A stretch of DNA of 64,000 bases from Olsenella sp. An285 (GTDB lineage Bacteria > Actinomycetota > Coriobacteriia > Coriobacteriales > Atopobiaceae): NCBI RefSeq assembly GCF_002159625.1, contig NZ_NFIZ01000010.1:1-64000 (forward strand). The letters are read 5' to 3'. Every line of letters starts with the position of its first letter. Position 1 is the stretch's first letter. Under the pieces are notes generated by a model. That model was given only the letters and a program-made list of their open reading frames with translations. It was not told the DNA's origin and made no database searches. A program made the position numbers and the translations under genes. This document shows, in pieces, positions 45,895-52,842 of the stretch.

Positions 45895-46896
45895 TTATGC
45901 CATAGCGGCGAGCTCGGCCTTGGCCTTGCTCATCATGTTCTCGAAATTCTCGGGCGAGTCCGCAGGAACCTTTCGGATGTCGAACTTGATGCCCTTGGCG
46001 GCGAGCTTCTCGAGCGTGTCGTAGTCGTCCTGGTCCATGGCGATGGCCTGCGTGGCCACGACCTTGCCCACGGAGTGGGCCATGGAGCCGAGGTTGATGT
46101 TCTTGATGTCCACGCCACCCTCGACTGCCTTGAGGACGTCCTGCGGGGTCTCGAAGAGGAGCATCACCTTGGTGGCGCCGAAGCGCGGGTCCTTGGAGAC
46201 CTCGATCATCTTGGAGATGGGCACGACGTGCACCTTGACTCCAGGAGGCGCAGCCTGGACGATCATCGTCTTGCGGAGCTCGTCGTGGCTGACGCCGTCG
46301 GAGACGACGATGATGCGGTCCGGGTTGACCTGCTTGGTCCAGGTGGTGGCCACCTGGCCGTGGAGCAGGCGGGTGTCCACACGGCAGTGGGCGATCTTGA
46401 TGTGACCGTCACCGAGCACCGTGCCGGGCGGGATCGCGCCGACGGGAGCGGCGGCCGGGGCGGGAGCAGCCGCGGGCGCGGCCTCTGCCGGGGCGAGCTC
46501 CTCGGGCTTGATGCAGACGCCGGCCTTGGCCTCCGGGTAGATGGCCTTGGCGACCTCGGCGGCGGAGTCGCTGCCCATGCGCTCGCCATAGGCGGAGATG
46601 AGCATCGGCAGGTTCATGCCGCCGACGGCGACCCAGTTCTCGTGCCCCTCCTCCCCGAGCAGCAGCGAGACCTGGTTCCAGGGCGTGCCACCCTGGAGGT
46701 CGACCAGGAACAGAACCTGATCCTGGTCCTCGAAGCCGGAGACAGCTTCGAGAATCTTCGCCCTGAGGTCATCTGGCCCCATGTCGGGCGTGAGCGTCAC
46801 GGCGGCGACGTTCTCCTGAGGGCCAAAGATCATCTGGCCGGACATCTTGATGCCCTCAGCGAACGAGCCGTGACTGGCTAGAACAATGCTAACCAC
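45895..46896 (-). CDS. manX: PTS mannose-family EIIAB fusion
   Basis: A 333-residue cytoplasmic phosphocarrier. The EIIA domain (1-130) has phospho-His9 in LASHGSFAEG and the LVDLQGGTPWNQ motif. An Ala/Pro linker (about 135-158) leads to EIIB (about 163-333) with His179 in RVDTRLLHGQV. The GTG at 46896 is preferred because AGGAGG lies six bases upstream; the longer frame starts inside the ribosome site. With manY, manZ and DUF956 it makes a complete operon. Confidence 0.95.
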   Translation of the reverse strand: MVSIVLASHGSFAEGIKMSGQMIFGPQENVAAVTLTPDMGPDDLRAKILEAVSGFEDQDQVLFLVDLQGGTPWNQVSLLLGEEGHENWVAVGGMNLPMLISAYGERMGSDSAAEVAKAIYPEAKAGVCIKPEELAPAEAAPAAAPAPAAAPVGAIPPGTVLGDGHIKIAHCRVDTRLLHGQVATTWTKQVNPDRIIVVSDGVSHDELRKTMIVQAAPPGVKVHVVPISKMIEVSKDPRFGATKVMLLFETPQDVLKAVEGGVDIKNINLGSMAHSVGKVVATQAIAMDQDDYDTLEKLAAKGIKFDIRKVPADSPENFENMMSKAKAELAAMA

Positions 46897-47553
46897 CGCA
46901 TACCTCCTTCTCACAAACGCGGACTCTTACCTTACGGACCGTACACGCAGCAACAGGTTCCCCCTGCACAACTTCTCCCCCGTTGCTCCACGTACCGCAC
47001 ACATTTTAGTACGTTCTGTGGAGGAAGGGAAGATTTCGAAGAGATTACGTGACAGAAATGGGGGCCCGGCAAACGGTGCCGGCCAACAATCCGCATGCAG
47101 AGGGGGCCATCGCGCGCGGAGACGCTTTGGCGAGAAGAACGCCCTGACGCAAACGGCGTCCTAGAGTCGGCAAGCGGCAGGAGGCGCCTCTCGTTGCGCG
47201 ACGTTCTTCTCGGCCAGACCGCACTCCCCCCCCCGTGAAGCGCGAGAAGGACGTCGCGCTCCTCTGTGAGGCGCGAGAGGGCCGCCGCACCCCCGGGCAG
47301 CGCCCGAGAGAGACACCGCACCCCCGGACCGCACTCATAGGTGCGGTCCGGGGGGCACCTGTTGAGAGCACTTGGGAGCAAACGCCAAGAGGCGCATCGC
47401 ACTCCGGCGTCTTTGGACGCAATCTGGCCCGCACTCCTTGGGCGCACTTATGAGTGCGGGCAAGGAGTGCGGCACGCGGGGACGACGCGACGCTGAGACA
47501 CTGGAGGCCGCGTCGCACGACAAAGATGACGTGCCGAGAAGAACGGGCGGCCC
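46897..47553. repeat. 657-bp intergenic region with nested palindromes and a C10 tract
   Basis: No credible gene. A TAAAAT -10-like hexamer on the minus strand (47009-47004) may belong to the PTS promoter. GCGCGACGTTCTTCTCG (47196-47212) is repeated inverted at 47244-47260 with one mismatch, and ten C (47226-47235) sit between them. A 14-bp perfect stem CCCCCGGACCGCAC with loop TCATAG is at 47321-47354. A nested hairpin (CCGCACTCCTTG outside, CGCACT inside) spans 47429-47472. GAGAAGAAC words are at 47132, 47203 (inverted) and 47536. Confidence 0.7.
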
Positions 47554-48678
47554 TTACTCCCCCACCACCACGAGGTCGTGCGTGGAGCTGGTGAAGGGCT
47601 CGTAGCCATCCTCGGTCACCACGCCGAAGTCCTCCAGGCGGATGCCGAACTTTCCCGGCAGGTAGACGCCCGGCTCGATGGTGACGACGGAGCCCGCGGG
47701 CACCGGGCGGTCCCAGGCGCGGTTGAAGTTGGGGCGCTCGTGGATCTCGAGGCCCACGCCGTGCCCCAGGCCGTGGCCGAAGTAGTCGCCGTAGCCCGCC
47801 TCGGTGATGACGTCCACGGCGATCTGGTGGATGTCGCGGCCGATGACGCCGGCGCGGACGGCGGCGGCGCAGGCCTCGTGCGCGCGGCGGACGACGTCGT
47901 AGGCCTCGCGCTGCTCGGCGCTCGGCTCGCCCACGCAGACGGTGCGCGTCATGTCGGAGTGGTAGTCGTGATAGCCCGCACCGTAGTCCATGACAATGAG
48001 GTCCCCCCTCTGGACCACGTAGGGGCCGGGCTGGGCGTGGGGGTTGGCGCCGTTGGGCCCGGCGGCGATGATGGTGCCAAAGGAGAGCTCGTCCGCGCCA
48101 TGGCTGAGCATGTAGTTCTCGAGCTCCACGCGGATCTCCTGCTCGGTCTGGCCGGCGCGGATGAAGCCGCAGATGTGGTCGAACGCGGCGTCGGTGACCT
48201 CCTGGGCCCGACGCATGAGCTCGATCTCCTCGGCGTCCTTCACGCTGCGCAGGTCGCAGATGTCTCCGTGCAGGCGCGGGGTGAGGCAGGCGATGGAGGC
48301 CGCGGCGCAGGCGGAGGTGAAGCCGTCGAAGAAGGAGAGCGTGCAGGTGTCCTCCACGGCCACCACGCGCGCGTGGGCCTCGCGGACGCGCTCGGCCGCC
48401 CAGCGGGCGGGGTCGATGACGTCCATGTCAATCTTCCAGGGGCAGTCGGCGCCCAGGCGCTCCACGAAGGTGTTGTAGTAGCGGGAGTCCGTGTGGAGCC
48501 AGAGGCTCTCCCGGGTCACGACCGCGGTGTGCGCGGTCTCGAAGTCAAAGGTGCGCTCGGCGCCGGTGAGCCAGCGCAGGTCGGGGTTGTTGCGCAGGAT
48601 GACGGCGTCGTAGCCGCGATCTGCCATGAGGGAGCGCAGGCGCTCCACGCGTCCCGCGCATGCGTTCTTGTCTGCCAC
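47554..48678 (-). CDS. pepQ: Xaa-Pro peptidase (M24B)
   Basis: Metallopeptidase that cleaves Xaa-Pro bonds. 374 residues: an N-terminal creatinase-like domain (1-145) and a pita-bread C-terminal domain. The five metal ligands are Asp231 (VMDYGAG), Asp242 (HSDMTRT), His306 (GHGLGHGVG), Glu335 (TIEPGVY) and Glu349 (RLEDFG). The GTG at 48678 has AAAGGA six bases upstream; the longer ORF includes repeat DNA. It stands in the usual pepQ-efp neighbourhood, but a PTS operon and a long gap now separate the two. Confidence 0.93.
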   Translation of the reverse strand: MADKNACAGRVERLRSLMADRGYDAVILRNNPDLRWLTGAERTFDFETAHTAVVTRESLWLHTDSRYYNTFVERLGADCPWKIDMDVIDPARWAAERVREAHARVVAVEDTCTLSFFDGFTSACAAASIACLTPRLHGDICDLRSVKDAEEIELMRRAQEVTDAAFDHICGFIRAGQTEQEIRVELENYMLSHGADELSFGTIIAAGPNGANPHAQPGPYVVQRGDLIVMDYGAGYHDYHSDMTRTVCVGEPSAEQREAYDVVRRAHEACAAAVRAGVIGRDIHQIAVDVITEAGYGDYFGHGLGHGVGLEIHERPNFNRAWDRPVPAGSVVTIEPGVYLPGKFGIRLEDFGVVTEDGYEPFTSSTHDLVVVGE

Positions 48679-48730
48679 GTTCGTTCCTTTCTCGGCCACG
48701 GGCCCGGGCGGGCCCGTTCTTCTCGGCCTG

Positions 48731-48820
48731 ACGTTTGAGGCCTCAAATCTCGGAATCCGTATAGCGTTATGCCTGTTGACGCACAAGTCCGCCTCGACTT
48801 TTGAGGCCTCAAAAGTCGAG
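48731..48820. repeat. Second locus of TGAGGCCTCA palindromes
   Basis: A degenerate copy at 48731-48750 (ACGTTTGAGGCCTCAAATCT) and a perfect 28-base palindrome at 48793-48820 (core GACTTTTGAGGCCTCAAAAG) are 66 bases apart centre to centre. This matches the pair at 12.73-12.82 kb. A GAGAAGAAC word is inverted at 48716-48724, only seven bases before the first copy. Confidence 0.8.
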
Positions 48821-48848
48821 GGGCGCCAGCATGGGCGCGCTCAGGCGG

Positions 48849-49958
48849 CTAGCGGGATGAGCACCAGGCGGCCACGTGCTCGGCCAGGAGGTCGTCATCC
48901 ACGATGGAGAGGCGCACGCGCCCCAGCGAGCGCGGGAGCGCCAGCATGAAGCGGCGGCTGCGGCGGAAGCGCTCGGCCCTGAGGGCGGCCACGAGCTCGT
49001 CCGGGTCCACGGGGACCTCGGTGGTGCCCACGCCCAGACGCTCGAGCAGCTCGTCCTGGGTGAACATGTCGTCCACGGAGAGCGCGTCCGTTGCCACCGC
49101 CAGGCGCGCGGCGAAGCGCATGCCGTCGGCCAGAAGGACGGAGGCAGGCACGGCGGGCCCCACCACGCTCGCAAGGGCGCGCGCGAGCTCCGTGCCGTAG
49201 ACGATGGACTGGCGCGTTGAGGCGGCCGTGGACGCGGCAACCCTGCCCCGGCTCTTCACGGAGTCAAGGATCTGCCTCATGATGACCTGCTCGTTGCCGG
49301 ACGCGAGGTCGTCCGCCGCGTCCCAGAGGTGCTCGAGGGCCTTGTTGCCGTCGCACATGGCGGCGGCCACCATGAGCGCGAACGCATGGCGCATCTCCTC
49401 GGAGGCGGGGTTCGTCTCAAAGGCCCCCACGTCGACTATGGAGAAGCGCGCCGAGCCCTCCTGCGAGACCACGCGGGACAGCCCCGGGAGGTCGAGGGCG
49501 CGCGGGGTGGGCGCCGCCACGATGGCGGACGGCGCGTCAAGCGGGACCTCCACGAGGGAGACGCCCCCGCACCACGACGAGCACGCAAAGGACGCCACGG
49601 AGAGCGTCTCCAGGCCGCCGAGGACCACCACCGCGTCGTCCGCGGTGATGCCGGACTCGGCGAGGACGCGGTCCAGGCGCTCGACCTGCGCGAGGTCGCA
49701 GGCGCCATCGGGCATCTGGTGCGCGTGGACGGTATAGCCCTGGTCGGAGAAGTCGCGATGCACGGCTTCCACAAGCTCGCTCGGGGTGCCCGCCTCGCTC
49801 AGGAGGGCGCAGTCGTGCGGCTTCCCGATGGCAGTGCGCAGGTCCCGGGCAAAGTGCCCGCAGATGCCCTTGCCGCCGCGCACGTCGAGCGAGCCGCCGC
49901 GCAGGGCGACCCACTGGCGCTGCTTGAGCACCTCTCCGGTGGTCTCTTCCTCGCTCAC
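48849..49958 (-). CDS. AroB-like protein (3-dehydroquinate synthase fold) lacking catalytic residues
   Basis: A 369-residue protein that aligns along its length with 3-dehydroquinate synthase and sits in the aroB position, overlapping aroK by four bases. Key motifs are degraded. The NAD loop reads VVLGGLETLSVASF (111-124) instead of GGGVxGDLAGF. The DSSVGGKT segment reads SAIVAAPT (144-151). The zinc-ligand motif GHTFGHAIE reads YGTELARAL (254-262). The LHGEAVAxGM motif reads PASVLLADGM (271-280). The Glu of EEMRHAF (187-193) is kept. It is therefore unlikely to be an active dehydroquinate synthase and may be structural, regulatory or newly adapted. Confidence 0.75.
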   Translation of the reverse strand: MSEEETTGEVLKQRQWVALRGGSLDVRGGKGICGHFARDLRTAIGKPHDCALLSEAGTPSELVEAVHRDFSDQGYTVHAHQMPDGACDLAQVERLDRVLAESGITADDAVVVLGGLETLSVASFACSSWCGGVSLVEVPLDAPSAIVAAPTPRALDLPGLSRVVSQEGSARFSIVDVGAFETNPASEEMRHAFALMVAAAMCDGNKALEHLWDAADDLASGNEQVIMRQILDSVKSRGRVAASTAASTRQSIVYGTELARALASVVGPAVPASVLLADGMRFAARLAVATDALSVDDMFTQDELLERLGVGTTEVPVDPDELVAALRAERFRRSRRFMLALPRSLGRVRLSIVDDDLLAEHVAAWCSSR

Positions 49959-50503
49959 AGGAGCCCCCTTTCCCAGAGCAGCTGGCCGGCCTCGTGCGCC
50001 ACCTGCTCGAACGTCTTGTTCCTGATGTCTATCGTGAGGTCGGCGGCAGACTCGTAGAGCGGCCGGCGGCGGCGGTACACCAGGGCCGCGTGCTCGGCCG
50101 AGCCGAGGTCCGGCCGGCGCTCCGGGCAGCGGATCTGGCGCAGCGAGTCCTCGAGATCGCCGTCAAGAAAGACGACGACGCCCATCTGGTGCATGAGCTC
50201 GCAGTTCTCCGAGCGCTCCACGATTCCGCCCCCGCAGCTCACGAGCAGGGACTTCCTGCCCGACAGCTTGCGGAGCTCGCGCGTCTCGGCCTCGCGGAAG
50301 GCGGGCTCGCCCAGGGTTGAGAAGATCTCCGTCACGCTCTGGCCGAGCGCGCGCTCCACCAGGCGGTCCGTGTCCACGTGCGGGCGATGGAAGAGCGAGC
50401 CCAGGTTGCGGGCAAGCGTCGACTTGCCAGCGCCGAGAAAGCCCACGAAGAAGAGGTGGTCGCACCCCTCGTGAACGACGTATCCCCGACCCTGTGGCTG
50501 CAC
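49955..50503 (-). CDS. aroK: Shikimate kinase
   Basis: Phosphorylates shikimate at the 3-OH using ATP. 182 residues. The P-loop GFLGAGKS is at 21-28, Asp44/Asp46 lie in VDTDRLVE, Arg70 in PAFREAE, the GGG motif at 91-93, and a lid arginine region in PERRPDL. All catalytic elements appear intact, in contrast to its overlapping AroB-like neighbour. The start is a GTG preceded by GAGGGAGGG. Confidence 0.9.
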   Translation of the reverse strand: MQPQGRGYVVHEGCDHLFFVGFLGAGKSTLARNLGSLFHRPHVDTDRLVERALGQSVTEIFSTLGEPAFREAETRELRKLSGRKSLLVSCGGGIVERSENCELMHQMGVVVFLDGDLEDSLRQIRCPERRPDLGSAEHAALVYRRRRPLYESAADLTIDIRNKTFEQVAHEAGQLLWERGLL

Positions 50504-50571
50504 GCACCCTCCCTCTCGACTAGTCCGCTCACGATTCTAGCAGTGACGCGGGGCGAGAAGAACCTGGGGCC

Positions 50572-50619
50572 GTGACGAGGGACGGGGCTTTGCCGCCGCT
50601 CCGCCCCCCTGTCACGTCA
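50572..50619. repeat. Stop-codon-linked palindromic element, copy 2
   Basis: Read on the minus strand, the TGA stop of the yqeG gene is the first triplet of the element: TGACGTGACAGGGGGGCGG, then AGCGGCGGCAAAGCCCCG, then TCCC. It matches the 43.6-kb copy over about 45 bases in the opposite orientation. A GAGAAGAAC word is next to it (50555-50563). Confidence 0.75.
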
Positions 50620-51117
50620 CTCGCCGTCGAAGGTCACGCCGTGCAGGGCGAGGCGCTCGAAGACGCGGAAGACGTGCGTGTACCAGAGGTCGGTTCGGGA
50701 CTGCGGGCGCACGAGCACGGTGCGGACGCCGGCGAGGCCGCCGGCCGCCACGTCGGTGAAGACCTGGTCGCCGATCATCACGGTCTTCTCGGCGGGCACG
50801 CCAAAGCGGCGCATGGCTCGGCGCAGCGCAAACGGGAACGGCTTCATCGCGTGGTCCACGTAGTCCACGCCGAGCTCCGCGGCCGTGCGGCTCACGTGGC
50901 TCGTGTGGAAGTTGTTGGACACGAGGCAGAGCGAGAGGCCCGCCGCGCGTGCGCGCCCGAGCCAGGCCGTGACCTCGGCCGGGGCCTCGCGCGCGTCGCG
51001 CGGCACGCAGGTGTTGTCGCGGTCGAGCAGCACCAGCTCCACGCCCTCGCGCACCAGCTCGTCAACGTCGACGAGCGGCAGCGAGGCAACGTAGCGCCAC
51101 GCCCTCAGAAGGCCCAT
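50617..51117 (-). CDS. yqeG: YqeG family HAD-IIIA phosphatase
   Basis: A 166-residue HAD-superfamily phosphatase. The nucleophile motif is LLDRDNT (Asp32 and Asp34), motif II is SNN (about 68), and the later acidic motif is MIGDQVFTDV. The family is close to PGP phosphatases (GEP4-like) that dephosphorylate phosphatidylglycerol phosphate, but bacterial substrates are unsure. It is co-directional with aroK and mltG. Confidence 0.88.
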   Translation of the reverse strand: MGLLRAWRYVASLPLVDVDELVREGVELVLLDRDNTCVPRDAREAPAEVTAWLGRARAAGLSLCLVSNNFHTSHVSRTAAELGVDYVDHAMKPFPFALRRAMRRFGVPAEKTVMIGDQVFTDVAAGGLAGVRTVLVRPQSRTDLWYTHVFRVFERLALHGVTFDGE

Positions 51118-51129
51118 GCGAATCCCACC

Positions 51130-52419
51130 CTACGAGTTGTTGGCGATGGCCTGCATGTGCTCGTCGTAGGTCCTGCTGAAGGCGTACTCGGTCTCGCCGG
51201 CGTCGTTGGTCCAGAAGTAGAAGTAGAAGATGCCGTTCTCGATGGCGTCCATGTCCGGGGAGCAGACCGCCTGCAGGGACTCGAGGCCCGGGTTGCAGAT
51301 GGGCGTGGGCGGCAGGCCCACGTGGGCGTAGGTGCTGTAGGGGTCGTTCTCGTCGTGGACCTCCTCGGCGGAGGGGTCGTGACCCACGGAGTAGGCGGTG
51401 GTGGCGTCGGACTGCAGGAAGCCGTAGTTGGGGTCTCCCATGTTGTCCAGGCGGTTGTAGAAGACGGCCGCCACGGTGCCGCGCGTGCTCGGGGCGGACT
51501 CCTTCTCCACGATGGAGGCGAGGTTCACCATCTCGGCGATGGAGAGGCCGTCGGACTCCGGGTAGCTCAGGTCGAGCGTGTCGAGCTCGGTCTGGAACTG
51601 GCTCAGCATGGTGCGGATGACCTGGTCCGCCGTCACCTCGCCCGTGGGGAAGCTGTAGGTCTTGGGGAAGAGGAAGCCCTCGAGCGAGTCGTTGCCCGCG
51701 CCCTCGAGGAAGTCGTAGTCGTCAACGTAGTTGGACGCCTTGGCCTGCGCCAGGAAGTCGTCCGCGGGGATGGAGAGCGTCTCCTCCACGGCGGCGGCGA
51801 TGCTCGCCACCGTGTAGCCCTCGGGGATGGTGAGTGAGATCTCCGCGTTGGGGCCCGTGGTGAGCGTCTGGATGATGTTGGCGGTGTCGTCCCCGGTGCG
51901 GAAGGAGTAGGAGCCGCTCTTGATGCTCTGCTCGGCGTTCATGCGCCTCACCTGGGAGAGGAACTCGCTCTTGTCCGCGATCACGCCGGCCTCGTAGAGC
52001 GCGTCCGCCACGGCGGCGGCGCCAGAGCCCTCGGGCACGGTCACGGAGACAGTGGTGCCGGGGACGACCTCCTGGGTCTCGCCCCCGCCGTTGCCGCCCG
52101 TGATGGCAGGGACCACCACGAGGACGATGGCGAGCACGGCGGCTATCGCCACGAGCCCCAGCACGAGGAAGGGCGCGAGGTTCCTGCCCCCGGAGCGGCT
52201 CTCGCGCTGGACGTGGTGCGCGCCCGCGCGGCGCGTGGCTGCGGCCGTGCGGCTGGAGACGCGCCTGCCGCCCATCGCGGGGCGGGGCGCGGACGCCTGC
52301 ATCGTGGGCACCGGCGCCTGGACGTCGGGGCGGTTGGTGGTTTCCTGGCGCGCGGTGGCGTCGCCGTTGCCGAAGTGGGACCCGCGGGTCTTGGGGGTCC
52401 TGCCGTCAGGTGTGGCCAT
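51130..52419 (-). CDS. mltG: Endolytic murein transglycosylase MltG
   Basis: Membrane-anchored lytic transglycosylase that cuts nascent glycan strands and is thought to end their elongation. 429 residues: an 80-residue Arg/Ala/Thr-rich cytoplasmic head, a helix (81-107), a LysM-like region and the YceG catalytic domain. Catalytic Glu305 lies in ASIVEKES. FPKTYSF, AVFYNRL and LQSDATTAYSVG are family motifs. It precedes yqeG by 12 bases and follows ruvX by nine. Confidence 0.94.
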   Translation of the reverse strand: MATPDGRTPKTRGSHFGNGDATARQETTNRPDVQAPVPTMQASAPRPAMGGRRVSSRTAAATRRAGAHHVQRESRSGGRNLAPFLVLGLVAIAAVLAIVLVVVPAITGGNGGGETQEVVPGTTVSVTVPEGSGAAAVADALYEAGVIADKSEFLSQVRRMNAEQSIKSGSYSFRTGDDTANIIQTLTTGPNAEISLTIPEGYTVASIAAAVEETLSIPADDFLAQAKASNYVDDYDFLEGAGNDSLEGFLFPKTYSFPTGEVTADQVIRTMLSQFQTELDTLDLSYPESDGLSIAEMVNLASIVEKESAPSTRGTVAAVFYNRLDNMGDPNYGFLQSDATTAYSVGHDPSAEEVHDENDPYSTYAHVGLPPTPICNPGLESLQAVCSPDMDAIENGIFYFYFWTNDAGETEYAFSRTYDEHMQAIANNS

Positions 52420-52428
52420 CGTGACCTT

Positions 52429-52842
52429 TCAGATCTGCCTGGCATCCAGCCAGGACTGCAGGAACAGGGAGGCGGCAACCATGTCTACCTTGCCGCGCAT
52501 GCCCCTCTCGGAGAGGCCCTGCTCTCTCAGGATACGCTTGGCCTCGCTCGAGGAGAGGCGCTCGTCCGCGAACTCCAACGGAAGTCCGCAGGATTCAGCT
52601 ATCTGTTGAGCCTGCTGCGTGATGCGGGCCGCCTGCGGGCCCTCCTCCCCCGCCATGGTGAGGGGCCTGCCGCAGAGAAGGACGTCGGGCTCCCAGTCCT
52701 CCAGCACGCGCCTGAAGCTGCGCGCGCGAGAGAGCACCTCGGCGGCCGGGAGCACGCACACCGGAGACGCGACGCGCGCGTCGGGGTCGCTCACGGCAAC
52801 CCCGACGCGCACCTCACCGATATCGAGGGCGAGGACCCTCAC
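52429..52842 (-). CDS. ruvX: Putative Holliday junction resolvase / pre-16S rRNA nuclease RuvX
   Basis: A 137-residue RNase H-fold nuclease (YqgF). The first acidic motif is ALDIGEVRVGVAVSD (5-19, Asp7), and FADERLSSSEAKRIL and DMVAASLFLQSWLD are the later ones. The family matures the 16S rRNA 5' end. The GTG at 52842 overlaps the alaS stop by one base. The alaS-ruvX-mltG order is conserved in many Gram-positive bacteria. Confidence 0.93.
   Translation of the reverse strand: MRVLALDIGEVRVGVAVSDPDARVASPVCVLPAAEVLSRARSFRRVLEDWEPDVLLCGRPLTMAGEEGPQAARITQQAQQIAESCGLPLEFADERLSSSEAKRILREQGLSERGMRGKVDMVAASLFLQSWLDARQI

Noticed and set aside
47226-47235. C10 tract as a phase-variable switch of a gene
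   Set aside because: It lies in noncoding DNA and no reading frame crosses it; it could only act on transcription or structure.
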